A DNA stretch of 64,000 bases from CANJBX01 sp035556735 (GTDB lineage: Bacteria > Pseudomonadota > Alphaproteobacteria > Rhizobiales > Xanthobacteraceae): the NCBI GenBank assembly GCA_035556735.1, contig DATMFF010000002.1:124001-188000 (forward strand), written 5' to 3'. Position 1 is the stretch's first letter. Every line of letters begins with the position of its first letter. Of this stretch, positions 18,148 to 25,697 are shown piece after piece. A model generated the notes under the pieces. It saw only the letters and a program-made list of their open reading frames with translations, had not been told where the DNA came from and did not search any database. The translations under genes and the position numbers were made by a program.

Positions 18148-18718
18148 GCCATTTGTTTACGGGGGGCGACGGTACCATCCAAAGCGGCTTATCGTATCTC
18201 CACTCCTGCTGCGTGGGTATACTTGCCCTCCCGCGTGCGGTGCGTGCTGCGGCAATTTCTCCCTTGATTATCTGCCTAATGAGACTGCTTCACATGAAAG
18301 CTCTATTCGCAGCATTTCCATCTCGGGACGAACGGTATCCGTTCTTTCGGATAAACAGCATGACGTCCCCGACCGATGGTGCCGCAATCTTGGGCGCCAA
18401 ACTGGAAGGTGCAGGATCTACGAACACCGGCCGATGGCCTGCGACTTTGAGCTAATTCGCTTTTTGGTTTACGAGGATCGGATCATGCTGATCCAAAAGC
18501 TCTACGGTCGGGCGTGGGCCATGCAACGGTTGGATGGCGCTCTGGGGGCGAGATGCGACATGACTCCCAAGGACCCAGAAATAGTTTCCGCGGTCATCCG
18601 CAAATTGCGCAGGCTTGAGGACTGGGCGAACCACTTCGGGATTGCGACGCGCATCGGAAAGATCATTGATTGGATCGAGACCGATAACTGTAACTCGGCA
18701 TTGCGACTGGAACCGTAA
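18086..18718 (+). CDS. Cysteine-cluster (YkgJ/CxxCxxCC-like) metal-binding protein
   Basis: 210 residues from the ATG at 18086, which lies within the end of the DUF6610-like gene. The motif CPPACGACCGNF near residue 50, with later C(R)N..GRCRIYEHRPMACDFE, matches the YkgJ-type pattern in which cysteines chelate Zn or Fe. The rest is helical with a long amphipathic stretch (IVSAVIRKLRRLEDWANHF). The overlap argues that the two proteins act together, possibly in modifying nucleic acid; the role is not known. Confidence 0.7.
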   Translation: MKHNDTLEKIIGIYLAGVCDEPFVYGGRRYHPKRLIVSPLLLRGYTCPPACGACCGNFSLDYLPNETASHESSIRSISISGRTVSVLSDKQHDVPDRWCRNLGRQTGRCRIYEHRPMACDFELIRFLVYEDRIMLIQKLYGRAWAMQRLDGALGARCDMTPKDPEIVSAVIRKLRRLEDWANHFGIATRIGKIIDWIETDNCNSALRLEP

Positions 18719-18977
18719 TCGTTCGCGTGATTTGTGATTGACTTGAAGGTATCGAGTCAAGGTCTGTGCTTGGTTCCGTGTTCGCGCAGATGGCGTTCAG
18801 GGGCGCCCAACTGGTCCGCAAATTAAGTTCGCTCTCCACTCAAGCAGACGCAGCCGCTAGCGCTCCTCTAGCCGATGCTTGCAGTTTTGCCGTAGATCGC
18901 GGGTTGACTGGATCGGTTGGAACGCCGGGTACGAGGATGAATGCTCGGACTCGGATATAGGTGTGACTCGCGTGAGT

Positions 18978-19022
18978 TGGCGCGCCCGACACGATTCGAA
19001 CGTGTGACCTTTGCCTTCGGAG
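18978..19022 (-). other. 3' part of a tRNA-Arg (CCG) gene: integration-site remnant
   Basis: On the minus strand the last 45 bases of a tRNA are intact. They comprise an anticodon loop CTCCGAA (anticodon CCG), the 3' anticodon stem, a variable loop, a T arm with loop TTCGAAT, the 3' acceptor strand CGGGCGC, a discriminator G and an encoded CCA. Upstream of the anticodon loop the pairing fails (ACGGG opposite GGCAA) and no D arm or 5' acceptor can be found. This is the classic footprint left when a tyrosine integrase recombines in the anticodon region. The full tRNA should lie at the other end of an element. Confidence 0.75.
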
Positions 19023-19150
19023 CCCGTTAAGCTGCCCATCCGAAATACACGACAGGGCACGCTATGGTACGCTATCTATCTGATCTGACTGGATTTTCAA
19101 AAAACCGAGGAGCACGTTGTTATCCGACACTGCGCCGCAATTTCCGCCCG

Positions 19151-19171
19151 GGTGCTTACGTGGTGCTTACG
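19151..19171. repeat. Direct repeat GGTGCTTACG x2, possible integrase arm sites
   Basis: Two copies of GGTGCTTACG separated by one base lie between the tRNA fragment and the integrase start. Short direct repeats here are typical arm-type binding sites for tyrosine integrases. The 18719-19204 gap holds no gene besides the tRNA remnant. Confidence 0.4.
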
Positions 19172-19204
19172 CGAGAAGTCGGCGTGGCGATCTGAGAGAA
19201 TGTG

Positions 19205-20563
19205 ATGGCCAAGATCACCAAGAGGGTCGCCGACGTCGCCGAAGTGCGGGAGAAGGACTACGTCATTTGGGATGACGAGTTGCCCGGCTTCGGCCTCCGC
19301 GTTTTCACCTCGGGCAAGCGAAGCTACGTCATCCAATATCGTGCAGGTGGTCGCTCGCGTCGCTACACCATAGGTATTCACGGAGTCTGGACCCCGGAGA
19401 CGGCCCGTCAGGAGGCGAAGATCCAATTCGGCCGGATCGCGCAGGGCGACAATCCCGCCGAGGAACGGCACCTCGATCACAAGGCGCTCACCGTCAAGGA
19501 ACTTTGCACATTGTACATGGCGGATCTCGAGGCTGGTCTCATCCTCGGGAAAGGCGGACGGTCAAAGAAGCCGAGCACTATCACCGTCGACGTCGGCCGC
19601 ATCCACCGGCACATCATCCCGCTGATCGGCACGCGTCGCGTGAAGGATCTGACGAAGGCTGACATTAACAAGGTCCTGAAGGACATCATGGCTGGAAAGA
19701 CCCGGGTGTCCATCAAAACCAAAAAACTTCGCGGCAAGGCCATCGTGCGAGGTGGAGCTGGAACCGCAACCCGAACGGTCGGCTTGCTTGGTGGCATTCT
19801 CACCTATGCCGTCGAAGCCGGCATCACAGAGAGCAATCCGGCACACGGCATCCGCAAGCCGAAAGACAATGTGCGAACGCGTCGTTTGTCTGAAGCGGAG
19901 TATCGTATCCTCGGCCAGATGCTGCGCGACGCGGCGAGGCAAGAAAAATACATTACGACTGTGGACATCATTCGTCAGATTGCTCTGACAGGTTGCCGAC
20001 GCAGCGAGATGATCCACTTGAAATGGTCGGAGGTAGACAGCGAGGCGAGCTATCTGCGCCTGCATGACAGCAAGGAAGGAAAATCGATTCGCGCAATCGG
20101 TCTGCCGGTCGTTGAGTATTTCGATCGCCGGCGCTTGGGCGCCGTTGGCACTTATGTTTTTCCCGGGCAGGGCGAGGACAATGCGTTCGGCAGCTTCCCG
20201 AACCACTGGGAGCAGATCTTCAAAAAGTCGCGGCTGTCGGATGTCACGCCGCACGTGCTGCGTCATAGCTTCGCTAGCATCGCGAACGACCTGGGATTCA
20301 CCGAAGTCACGATCGCAGCCTTGGTGGGCCACTCAAAGGGGTCCGTTACGAGCAAGTACATCCACACTCTCGACACGGCGCTCGTGATGGCTGCGGACAC
20401 GATCGCGGGCTACATCCAATGCCTGCTCGATGGCATTGAGTTCAAGTACGCGGCGTATGCACTTGATCGTGACTCACGAAAGGCGGCACTTGCGCGTTTC
20501 TTGAGCAGGGCAGTTGGAGAACAAAGTATCGCGAGCGAAGCTGACGCGCGCTGGGCTGCCTGA
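19205..20563 (+). CDS. int: Tyrosine integrase of a genomic island
   Basis: 452 residues from the ATG at 19205 (a GTG three bases earlier is also possible). There is an N-terminal DUF4102-like arm-binding domain (FGLRVFTSGKRSYVIQYRAGGRSRRYTIG), a SAM-like core-binding domain around 95-200, and the catalytic domain with Arg in LTGCRRSEM (about 265), HVLRH (about 349-353), GHSKG (about 375) and the nucleophile Tyr in KYIH (about 384). It adjoins the tRNA-Arg remnant and reads away from it. It looks intact. The C-terminus extends about 65 residues beyond the tyrosine, longer than usual. Confidence 0.93.
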   Translation: MAKITKRVADVAEVREKDYVIWDDELPGFGLRVFTSGKRSYVIQYRAGGRSRRYTIGIHGVWTPETARQEAKIQFGRIAQGDNPAEERHLDHKALTVKELCTLYMADLEAGLILGKGGRSKKPSTITVDVGRIHRHIIPLIGTRRVKDLTKADINKVLKDIMAGKTRVSIKTKKLRGKAIVRGGAGTATRTVGLLGGILTYAVEAGITESNPAHGIRKPKDNVRTRRLSEAEYRILGQMLRDAARQEKYITTVDIIRQIALTGCRRSEMIHLKWSEVDSEASYLRLHDSKEGKSIRAIGLPVVEYFDRRRLGAVGTYVFPGQGEDNAFGSFPNHWEQIFKKSRLSDVTPHVLRHSFASIANDLGFTEVTIAALVGHSKGSVTSKYIHTLDTALVMAADTIAGYIQCLLDGIEFKYAAYALDRDSRKAALARFLSRAVGEQSIASEADARWAA

Positions 20564-20587
20564 ATGATCAGATGCTCGAGCGGCTTC

Positions 20588-21727
20588 TTAGTCTAGTCGA
20601 TGTCGTCGAGCCCTACGTCCTGCCGGACGCATCCGCCGAGGCGGATTCCATGATTTCGTTGTTGGCTGCTCCCCTTCGTTTACGCGCAAAACTGCCTCAT
20701 CGGCGGCAGTCCTGGTCCATCGGAATGGCACGCCTTCGATCCACATCCGATGCATGATCACCGCCAACCGGCGAGCCACGGCGACTTGAGCGCGCATCTT
20801 GCCGCGCCGGCGGGCGACCTCAACGCCCCATCGCTTCAGCCAACTCCAACGCTGCACCCGGGTCAGCAGAACATTGGCTGCCTCGCAGAGTAACGACCGC
20901 ATCATCCGATCGCCGCGTCGGCTGATTCCGCCACTGCGATCTGTTTCACCGGAAGCGTATCTTCAAGGAGCGAGGCCAAAATGAGCACCGACAAGAGAGG
21001 ATTTGGCAAAGCGCGTCGGATCCTCGACAGCCGTGCGGAACGCCAGCGCAGTGACCGGATCCACGCCCGGCACTGTCATCAACAATCGCCAGACGGGATC
21101 GGCCTTCACCGCCGCCAGCACCAGGCCGTGAAGCTCGTCCAGACGGCGAACTGTTTCCTGGCGAACCGCGAGAATCGGACCAACGACCCGTTTGAGAATC
21201 TCATCGCCATCGACGAGCTCGCGCGCGCGCCGCTCCAGCCGAGCTGCGTCGACTTTGCCGACCTTCAAGCCGAACGCCTTGAGAATGCCGTGCAGATGGT
21301 TGTCCAGCATGACCCTGGACTTGACCAGCATCTCGCGGCTGCATAGCAGCGCTCGAAGCTTGTGTGTCGCTCGGCTCTTGACGTAAACGACGCGATACCA
21401 ACCGGCCTGCAGGGCCCAAGCGATATTGCGGGCGTCAATGCGGTCCGTCTTCACCGGCATCGCGCTCGTCGCCGCTTTCAGGTGCCGTGCATCGAGGCAG
21501 ACCACCGGTAACCCGGCAGCCGCCAAACCATCATGCATCGCAGGTGCCAGCGATCCGGCCTCGAGACCGACCCGTTCGAAACTCAACTCAGTTTGCGTCA
21601 ACCAGGCGGCGATCGTCTCGGGCTCGGAGCCGACGCGCCCCTCCTTCACGACCTTGCGTTTCTCGTCGACGATGCAGATCGACGTCTCGCTCAACGACAC
21701 ATCAAGTCCGGCATAGTGCTGCTTCAC
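20588..21727 (-). pseudogene. IS110-family transposase interrupted by one in-frame TGA
   Basis: From the GTG at 21727 the protein begins VKQHYAGLDVSLSETSICIVDE, the RuvC-like DEDD domain typical of IS110. It includes KTDRIDARNIAWAL and, near the end, MTVPGVDPVTALAFRTAVEDP of the transposase_20 domain. The frame reaches a TGA at 20963-20965 after HFGLAP. It then continues in the same frame with RYASGETDRSGGISRRGDRM and the C-terminal LLCEAANVLLTRV and RRLAVIMHRMW, so a single nonsense codon (probably from CGA/AGA) breaks an otherwise whole gene. The C-terminal 30 residues diverge from the family. Confidence 0.85.
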
Positions 21728-22017
21728 GGGTGTCCTCCATCGGGTTGCTGCACGGCGGATCAAGTGATTCGACCCGTTTCAGCCTGGAGGACCCCCGGCT
21801 AACCGTCACCGGTGCCGGGGCGCCAAACAACCCGATCGCCCCATCTCCGAATTTGTGGTGCCTAATCTTCCACACGGGAAGGGCTCGAATACAACCAATC
21901 AATTAAAAAACAGCGGAATTTTCACAACTCCAGTTGGCATATGTTGAGACAAACAGGAAACGGACGCTGCCGCAGCAATCTAGTAGCCGAAAATGGAATG
22001 CCATGGGAGAGCGTTCT
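21728..22017 (-). other. IS110 left-end region (possible bridge-RNA segment) and spacer
   Basis: No gene. The first 140-170 bases upstream of the IS110 transposase start are GC-rich and contain several inverted repeats (for example GGTGACGG near CCGGGG and GGTTGC/GCAACC). In the IS110 group this leader encodes the structured bridge RNA that guides recombination; that is known for the family, not shown here. After about 21890 the sequence becomes AT-rich island spacer. Confidence 0.35.
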
Positions 22018-22545
22018 CTACTTCGCCTTCACTTCAACCGTTGCGTCAGCCAGTCGCCGATACAGATTTCGGCGGCGGATGATTGGCCACCAGTCGTATA
22101 AAAACGTCTCGATCGGCTTCCAATTGGCGACCCAGCCAAAAATGATGAGACTCTCCTCGAAAACGCGGTTAAGTGGCGGTGGAGCCGTGGCGTGGATAGC
22201 CTGACTTGCAACGATGGAAGCCGTTAGCACAGACAAGCCGACTGCAAGGGAACGCCATCCGATCCGAAACGTCTCTCGAAGATCGAAGGATGCCTGCTCG
22301 ACACGGTGAGTGAAATGTTGCCTGATTCCGGCAGGCACTTCTTGCGCATATGGCTGCGTGAGTTGCGACTCGGAAAGATAGACCACGAGATGGATGGGCT
22401 TATTTCTCGGCAACTCACGTGCCCAACTGATGATGAATTCTTCTGCGTCCCGGTCTAGGTCTCGCTCGCGAAACGGATAGGGATCGAGGGTATGAAAGAG
22501 TTGCGAGATATCCTCGATGCGAACCTCGATCGTGTCGTCCGGCAT
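22018..22545 (-). CDS. Two-helix membrane protein with N-terminal acidic domain, unknown function
   Basis: 175 residues. An N-terminal cytoplasmic domain of about 95 residues starts IEVRIEDISQLFHTLDPYPFRERDLDRDAEEFI and contains HLVVYLSESQ. Two hydrophobic segments follow (SLAVGLSVLTASIVASQAI and LIIFGWVANWKPIETFLYDWW), then a basic C-terminus (RRRNLYRRLADATVEV). I do not recognise a named family. The gene follows DUF5335 by 1 bp and is the last of the leftward stress operon, so it probably works with that protein at the membrane. Confidence 0.7.
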   Translation of the reverse strand: MPDDTIEVRIEDISQLFHTLDPYPFRERDLDRDAEEFIISWARELPRNKPIHLVVYLSESQLTQPYAQEVPAGIRQHFTHRVEQASFDLRETFRIGWRSLAVGLSVLTASIVASQAIHATAPPPLNRVFEESLIIFGWVANWKPIETFLYDWWPIIRRRNLYRRLADATVEVKAK

Positions 22546-22546
22546 C

Positions 22547-22888
22547 TCACCGTTCCGGCGGGGGCAGCATCAGCGGATCCATCAGTTTGACGATTTGCTT
22601 TCGGCCCTCTTCATCGACGATCTCCAAGCTCGAAAGGCCGGCTGCGCCCTCGTCCGCAGCCAAGCTCCGGGGCTTATGGATGATGTGATCGAGGTTTTCG
22701 AGAGCCACTTCGATGATATCGTCCTTCGGATCATAAGTGATGCCAAAGATGGTAACTTGCTTGGCAGCGATTTGGTCTCCTATAGGCAGGGCAGCGACCT
22801 CAATCTGAGCCCGCTTGCCTTCCAGGCCCTTGGAGATTCGATCACAGTATGACTTCCATTCGCTCTTTTGGAGTTGGCGGATAGGCAT
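22547..22888 (-). CDS. DUF5335 family protein
   Basis: 113 residues: MPIRQLQKSEWKSYCDRISK, then AQIEVAALPIGDQIAAKQV, then a conserved-looking GITYDPKDDIIEVALENLDHII. This fits DUF5335, short beta-rich proteins found beside Hsp20 and other stress genes. Function unknown. It lies between the M16 pair and the membrane protein in the leftward operon; the one-base gap to the next gene suggests coupling. Confidence 0.75.
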   Translation of the reverse strand: MPIRQLQKSEWKSYCDRISKGLEGKRAQIEVAALPIGDQIAAKQVTIFGITYDPKDDIIEVALENLDHIIHKPRSLAADEGAAGLSSLEIVDEEGRKQIVKLMDPLMLPPPER

Positions 22889-22948
22889 TGTTTCAAGCTC
22901 CTCGTTGAGTGCACTTGTGGAATTCTAAAACCTGACTCAGACTCAGAC

Positions 22949-24268
22949 TCAGAGACCTTCAGGCTCGCCCGCAACGGCGAAAGTCAGGACATCGACCGCA
23001 AATATCTTTCTGGCCATGTGTTTCACCAATTCCGGCTCAATTGACTCGATCCTATTGCGCCATTGCTGAATGTAGTCGATGCCTTGCGCCATGCGTTGTA
23101 CAGCAAGAAGTTTTGCGGAAATGGCCGATGTGCCATCCATCGATACGGGCAACATGTCCTTGAGATGGGACTTTGCCGCTGCGATTTCTTCATCTGAAAT
23201 ATCTCCTTGAGCCGCACGGCGCCACACCGCCTGAACTGTTTCGATTGCGGTTTTTGTCTTGGCGTTTTCCGTCGCAAACCGACCGATGAGAAGATCGGCT
23301 TGCAAAAACGTCTCCGCGGCCGTGCGAATTGAGTACACGAGCCCCTTCCGTTCTCGCAGTTCGACGAACAGGCGCGACGTCAGCGTGCCACCTCCCAAGA
23401 TATGATTAAGCACAAGCAGTGGAAGATACTCCGCCGACGTCGGAGAGACGCCCGGGTGACCAAAAACGCATGCGGATTGCGGGAAAGGCAAACGGACAAC
23501 GACCGGCGAAAATATTCGATATTCGGCCTTCGCGAGAGCGCTTATTCCTTGTTTCTTCGACGCATTTTGGAAACCGCGATCAAGCAAGTCCGCCAACTCG
23601 GCGGCACTCACGTCGCCTGCCGCTGCAACAACGAGTTTTGCATTCGACAACCGAGACTGAAAGTGTCGCAAATCAGCCGTCACAATGCGCCCATTCGCTT
23701 CACGGGAGCCAAGCGGAGGATTTCTGTAGGGATGATCCGGGAAGGCAGCCTTCCACCACGCGAGCGAAGCCGCATAGGCTGGATCATTGTCGAGGCGCGC
23801 GAGTTCAGCGTCCCGCTTGATCCTAATCCGCTCAATGGCGTCGAGATCGAAGCGCGGTTGCGATAAAGCCAATCGTAGCAGATCGAATGCACGGTTTCGA
23901 CGCTCGCGCGCGACCTCAAGACGCCCGACCAGAGCATCCCTGTCCGCGGCAAAAGTTATCGTGGCGCCAATATCGGCGAGCTGTTCCTGAAAAGTCTTAG
24001 CGTCAAATTCACCGGCACCCTCCAGAAACATTTGAGCGGCGAAATTTACGAGTCCTTGCTTGTCGTCAGGATCAGAAGCAGAGCCAACCCCAACCAAGGC
24101 AAAGTCGACGACAATGATGGGGAGGTGATGAGATTCTGCTAGCCAAGCCAAGGCTCCGGAAGAGCTGGTAACAGTCCGAATATCTAATGGAAATGCGTGG
24201 TGGGTTTGCATAAACATAAAAGCCGTCACCCATAGAATTTTGAAGGCAATTGTTACCCGAGCAGACAT
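22949..24268 (-). CDS. M16 peptidase-like subunit lacking the zinc site
   Basis: 439 residues with an N-terminal signal-like segment (IAFKILWVTAFMFMQTHHAFP). The M16 fold is clear, but where the catalytic HxxEH should be it reads GLVNFAAQM, so it cannot bind zinc. The C-terminal half keeps the R/Y substrate-binding signature (RLFVELRERKGLVYSIR). This matches the noncatalytic partner of heterodimeric M16B peptidases. Its catalytic partner is the next gene upstream, 4 bp away. Expected site is the periplasm. Confidence 0.88.
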   Translation of the reverse strand: MSARVTIAFKILWVTAFMFMQTHHAFPLDIRTVTSSSGALAWLAESHHLPIIVVDFALVGVGSASDPDDKQGLVNFAAQMFLEGAGEFDAKTFQEQLADIGATITFAADRDALVGRLEVARERRNRAFDLLRLALSQPRFDLDAIERIRIKRDAELARLDNDPAYAASLAWWKAAFPDHPYRNPPLGSREANGRIVTADLRHFQSRLSNAKLVVAAAGDVSAAELADLLDRGFQNASKKQGISALAKAEYRIFSPVVVRLPFPQSACVFGHPGVSPTSAEYLPLLVLNHILGGGTLTSRLFVELRERKGLVYSIRTAAETFLQADLLIGRFATENAKTKTAIETVQAVWRRAAQGDISDEEIAAAKSHLKDMLPVSMDGTSAISAKLLAVQRMAQGIDYIQQWRNRIESIEPELVKHMARKIFAVDVLTFAVAGEPEGL

Positions 24269-24272
24269 GTTT

Positions 24273-25565
24273 TTACCTGTCGACCAACAGCAACGATGTT
24301 ACCGACCGCGTCGGCTGGAAGAGATCGCGGGCCGCCACCGCGATGTCGTCAGGGGTCACGGCGGAAATCAAATCTTGCCGTCGCTCAATGTCGGTCAGAG
24401 CGGCCCCGGTCGCTAGCGCGGCGCCAACCGCAAGTGCGGCTTTGTAGGTCCCATCGCGGGCCTGCAGACCGGCCATAATGAGCTTCTGTCTTGCGCGCGT
24501 CAGATCGGCAGGATTCTTTGAAATAGTTTTCGCCAAGGCATTGAGCTCCTCGTCGATCGCGCGCTCCAAGTCCTCCAAAGCAACTCCGGGTTTGGGGATG
24601 GCATTGATCGCGAACATCGTTTCATCAATCGCGGCGGGGTCGTAGCTCGCTGACACGTCGGCCGCCAATCTGCGCTCCATCACCAGACGGCGATTAAGAA
24701 TGCCGGTTGCTCCACCGCCAAGTAGTTCGGCCAGAATCTCCATTGCAATAGTCTTGGGCCGATCTGCAGTCCCATAGGAAGGCGCCAAATACAGGCGGAG
24801 CCAGAGGGGCCGGCCCGCCCGCGGGTCCTTCATAACGATGCGCCGCTCCGCAAGCGAGGGCGGTTCGGTGGCGCGTTTACGCGTTACGGCGTAAGCAGCC
24901 AGCTTCCCGTAATGCTTGGTCGCGAGATGCCTGAGCTGCTCGAAATCGATGTCGCCTGAAACGACCAAAAGCGCATTACTGGGGATATACCATCGACGAT
25001 AAAAAGAAAGTGCATCCTCTTGAGTCCAAGAGCGAATTTCGTGCATCCAGCCAATGATGGGAATTCCATAGCGATGATTAAGAAAAAGCGACGCAAGTGC
25101 TTGTTCGAGAAGCAATGCTTCCGGATTGTTGTCTGCACGCAAGCGCCGTTCTTCGACAATCACCTCTCGCTCGACAGCGACTTGTTGCGGAGTGAGCGCG
25201 AGATTGACCATGCGGTCGGCCTCAAGCTCCATGATTCTCTCAAGGTGAGCAGAGCCTACAGTCGCGTAGTAGGCGGTATAGTCATAAGACGTAAATGCGT
25301 TCAGCTCGCCTCCCACCCCTCCGATGAAACGGGCATAGGAGTCACCCGGGTTGGCGGGCGTTCCCTTGAACATGAGATGCTCGAAAAAGTGGGCGAGACC
25401 CGATTTACCAGGCTCCTCGTCGGCTGAGCCAACGCGATACCAAAGCATGTGAGTGACGATCGGGAGACGGCGATCGGGCACGTAGATGACCTTCATCCCG
25501 TTCGCCAGTTCGAAGGTCCGGGCGTTTAGGGATTGTGCCTGAGCATTTGTCTGCAAGCTGGCCAT
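24273..25565 (-). CDS. M16 zinc peptidase, catalytic subunit
   Basis: 430 residues from the ATG at 25565. The inverted zinc motif HFFEH is at residues 59-63, followed about 75 residues later by the third ligand glutamate in VEREVIVEE. The insulinase core and C-terminal M16C-like half are present. An apparent signal peptide (SFWISVLAFSLAAM..) is encoded just upstream in frame, but no ATG, GTG or TTG is found between it and an in-frame TAG, so the start given may be internal to the original gene. It probably degrades misfolded periplasmic peptides with its partner. Confidence 0.88.
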   Translation of the reverse strand: MASLQTNAQAQSLNARTFELANGMKVIYVPDRRLPIVTHMLWYRVGSADEEPGKSGLAHFFEHLMFKGTPANPGDSYARFIGGVGGELNAFTSYDYTAYYATVGSAHLERIMELEADRMVNLALTPQQVAVEREVIVEERRLRADNNPEALLLEQALASLFLNHRYGIPIIGWMHEIRSWTQEDALSFYRRWYIPSNALLVVSGDIDFEQLRHLATKHYGKLAAYAVTRKRATEPPSLAERRIVMKDPRAGRPLWLRLYLAPSYGTADRPKTIAMEILAELLGGGATGILNRRLVMERRLAADVSASYDPAAIDETMFAINAIPKPGVALEDLERAIDEELNALAKTISKNPADLTRARQKLIMAGLQARDGTYKAALAVGAALATGAALTDIERRQDLISAVTPDDIAVAARDLFQPTRSVTSLLLVDR

Positions 25566-25697
25566 CGCCGCGAGGCTGAATGCAAGTACCGAAATCCAAA
25601 ACGATAGTTGTGAGCGACAGGTTGGTACGGAACGCTACAGTGGCGCCCCAGCCGTTAGCCGATGGCCTCGACTCAGGCATAACCCGATGCGCTCCGC

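Noticed and set aside
18857..19060. Leftward 67-codon frame over the tRNA fragment
   Set aside because: Translation of a tRNA-derived sequence, a well-known annotation artefact.
18978..19060. A complete tRNA-Arg gene
   Set aside because: No D arm, 5' anticodon stem or 5' acceptor strand can be paired; only the 3' 45 bases fit.
20905..20965. A frameshift in the IS110 transposase
   Set aside because: The two parts are in the same frame; reading through the TGA restores the family sequence, so it is a nonsense change.
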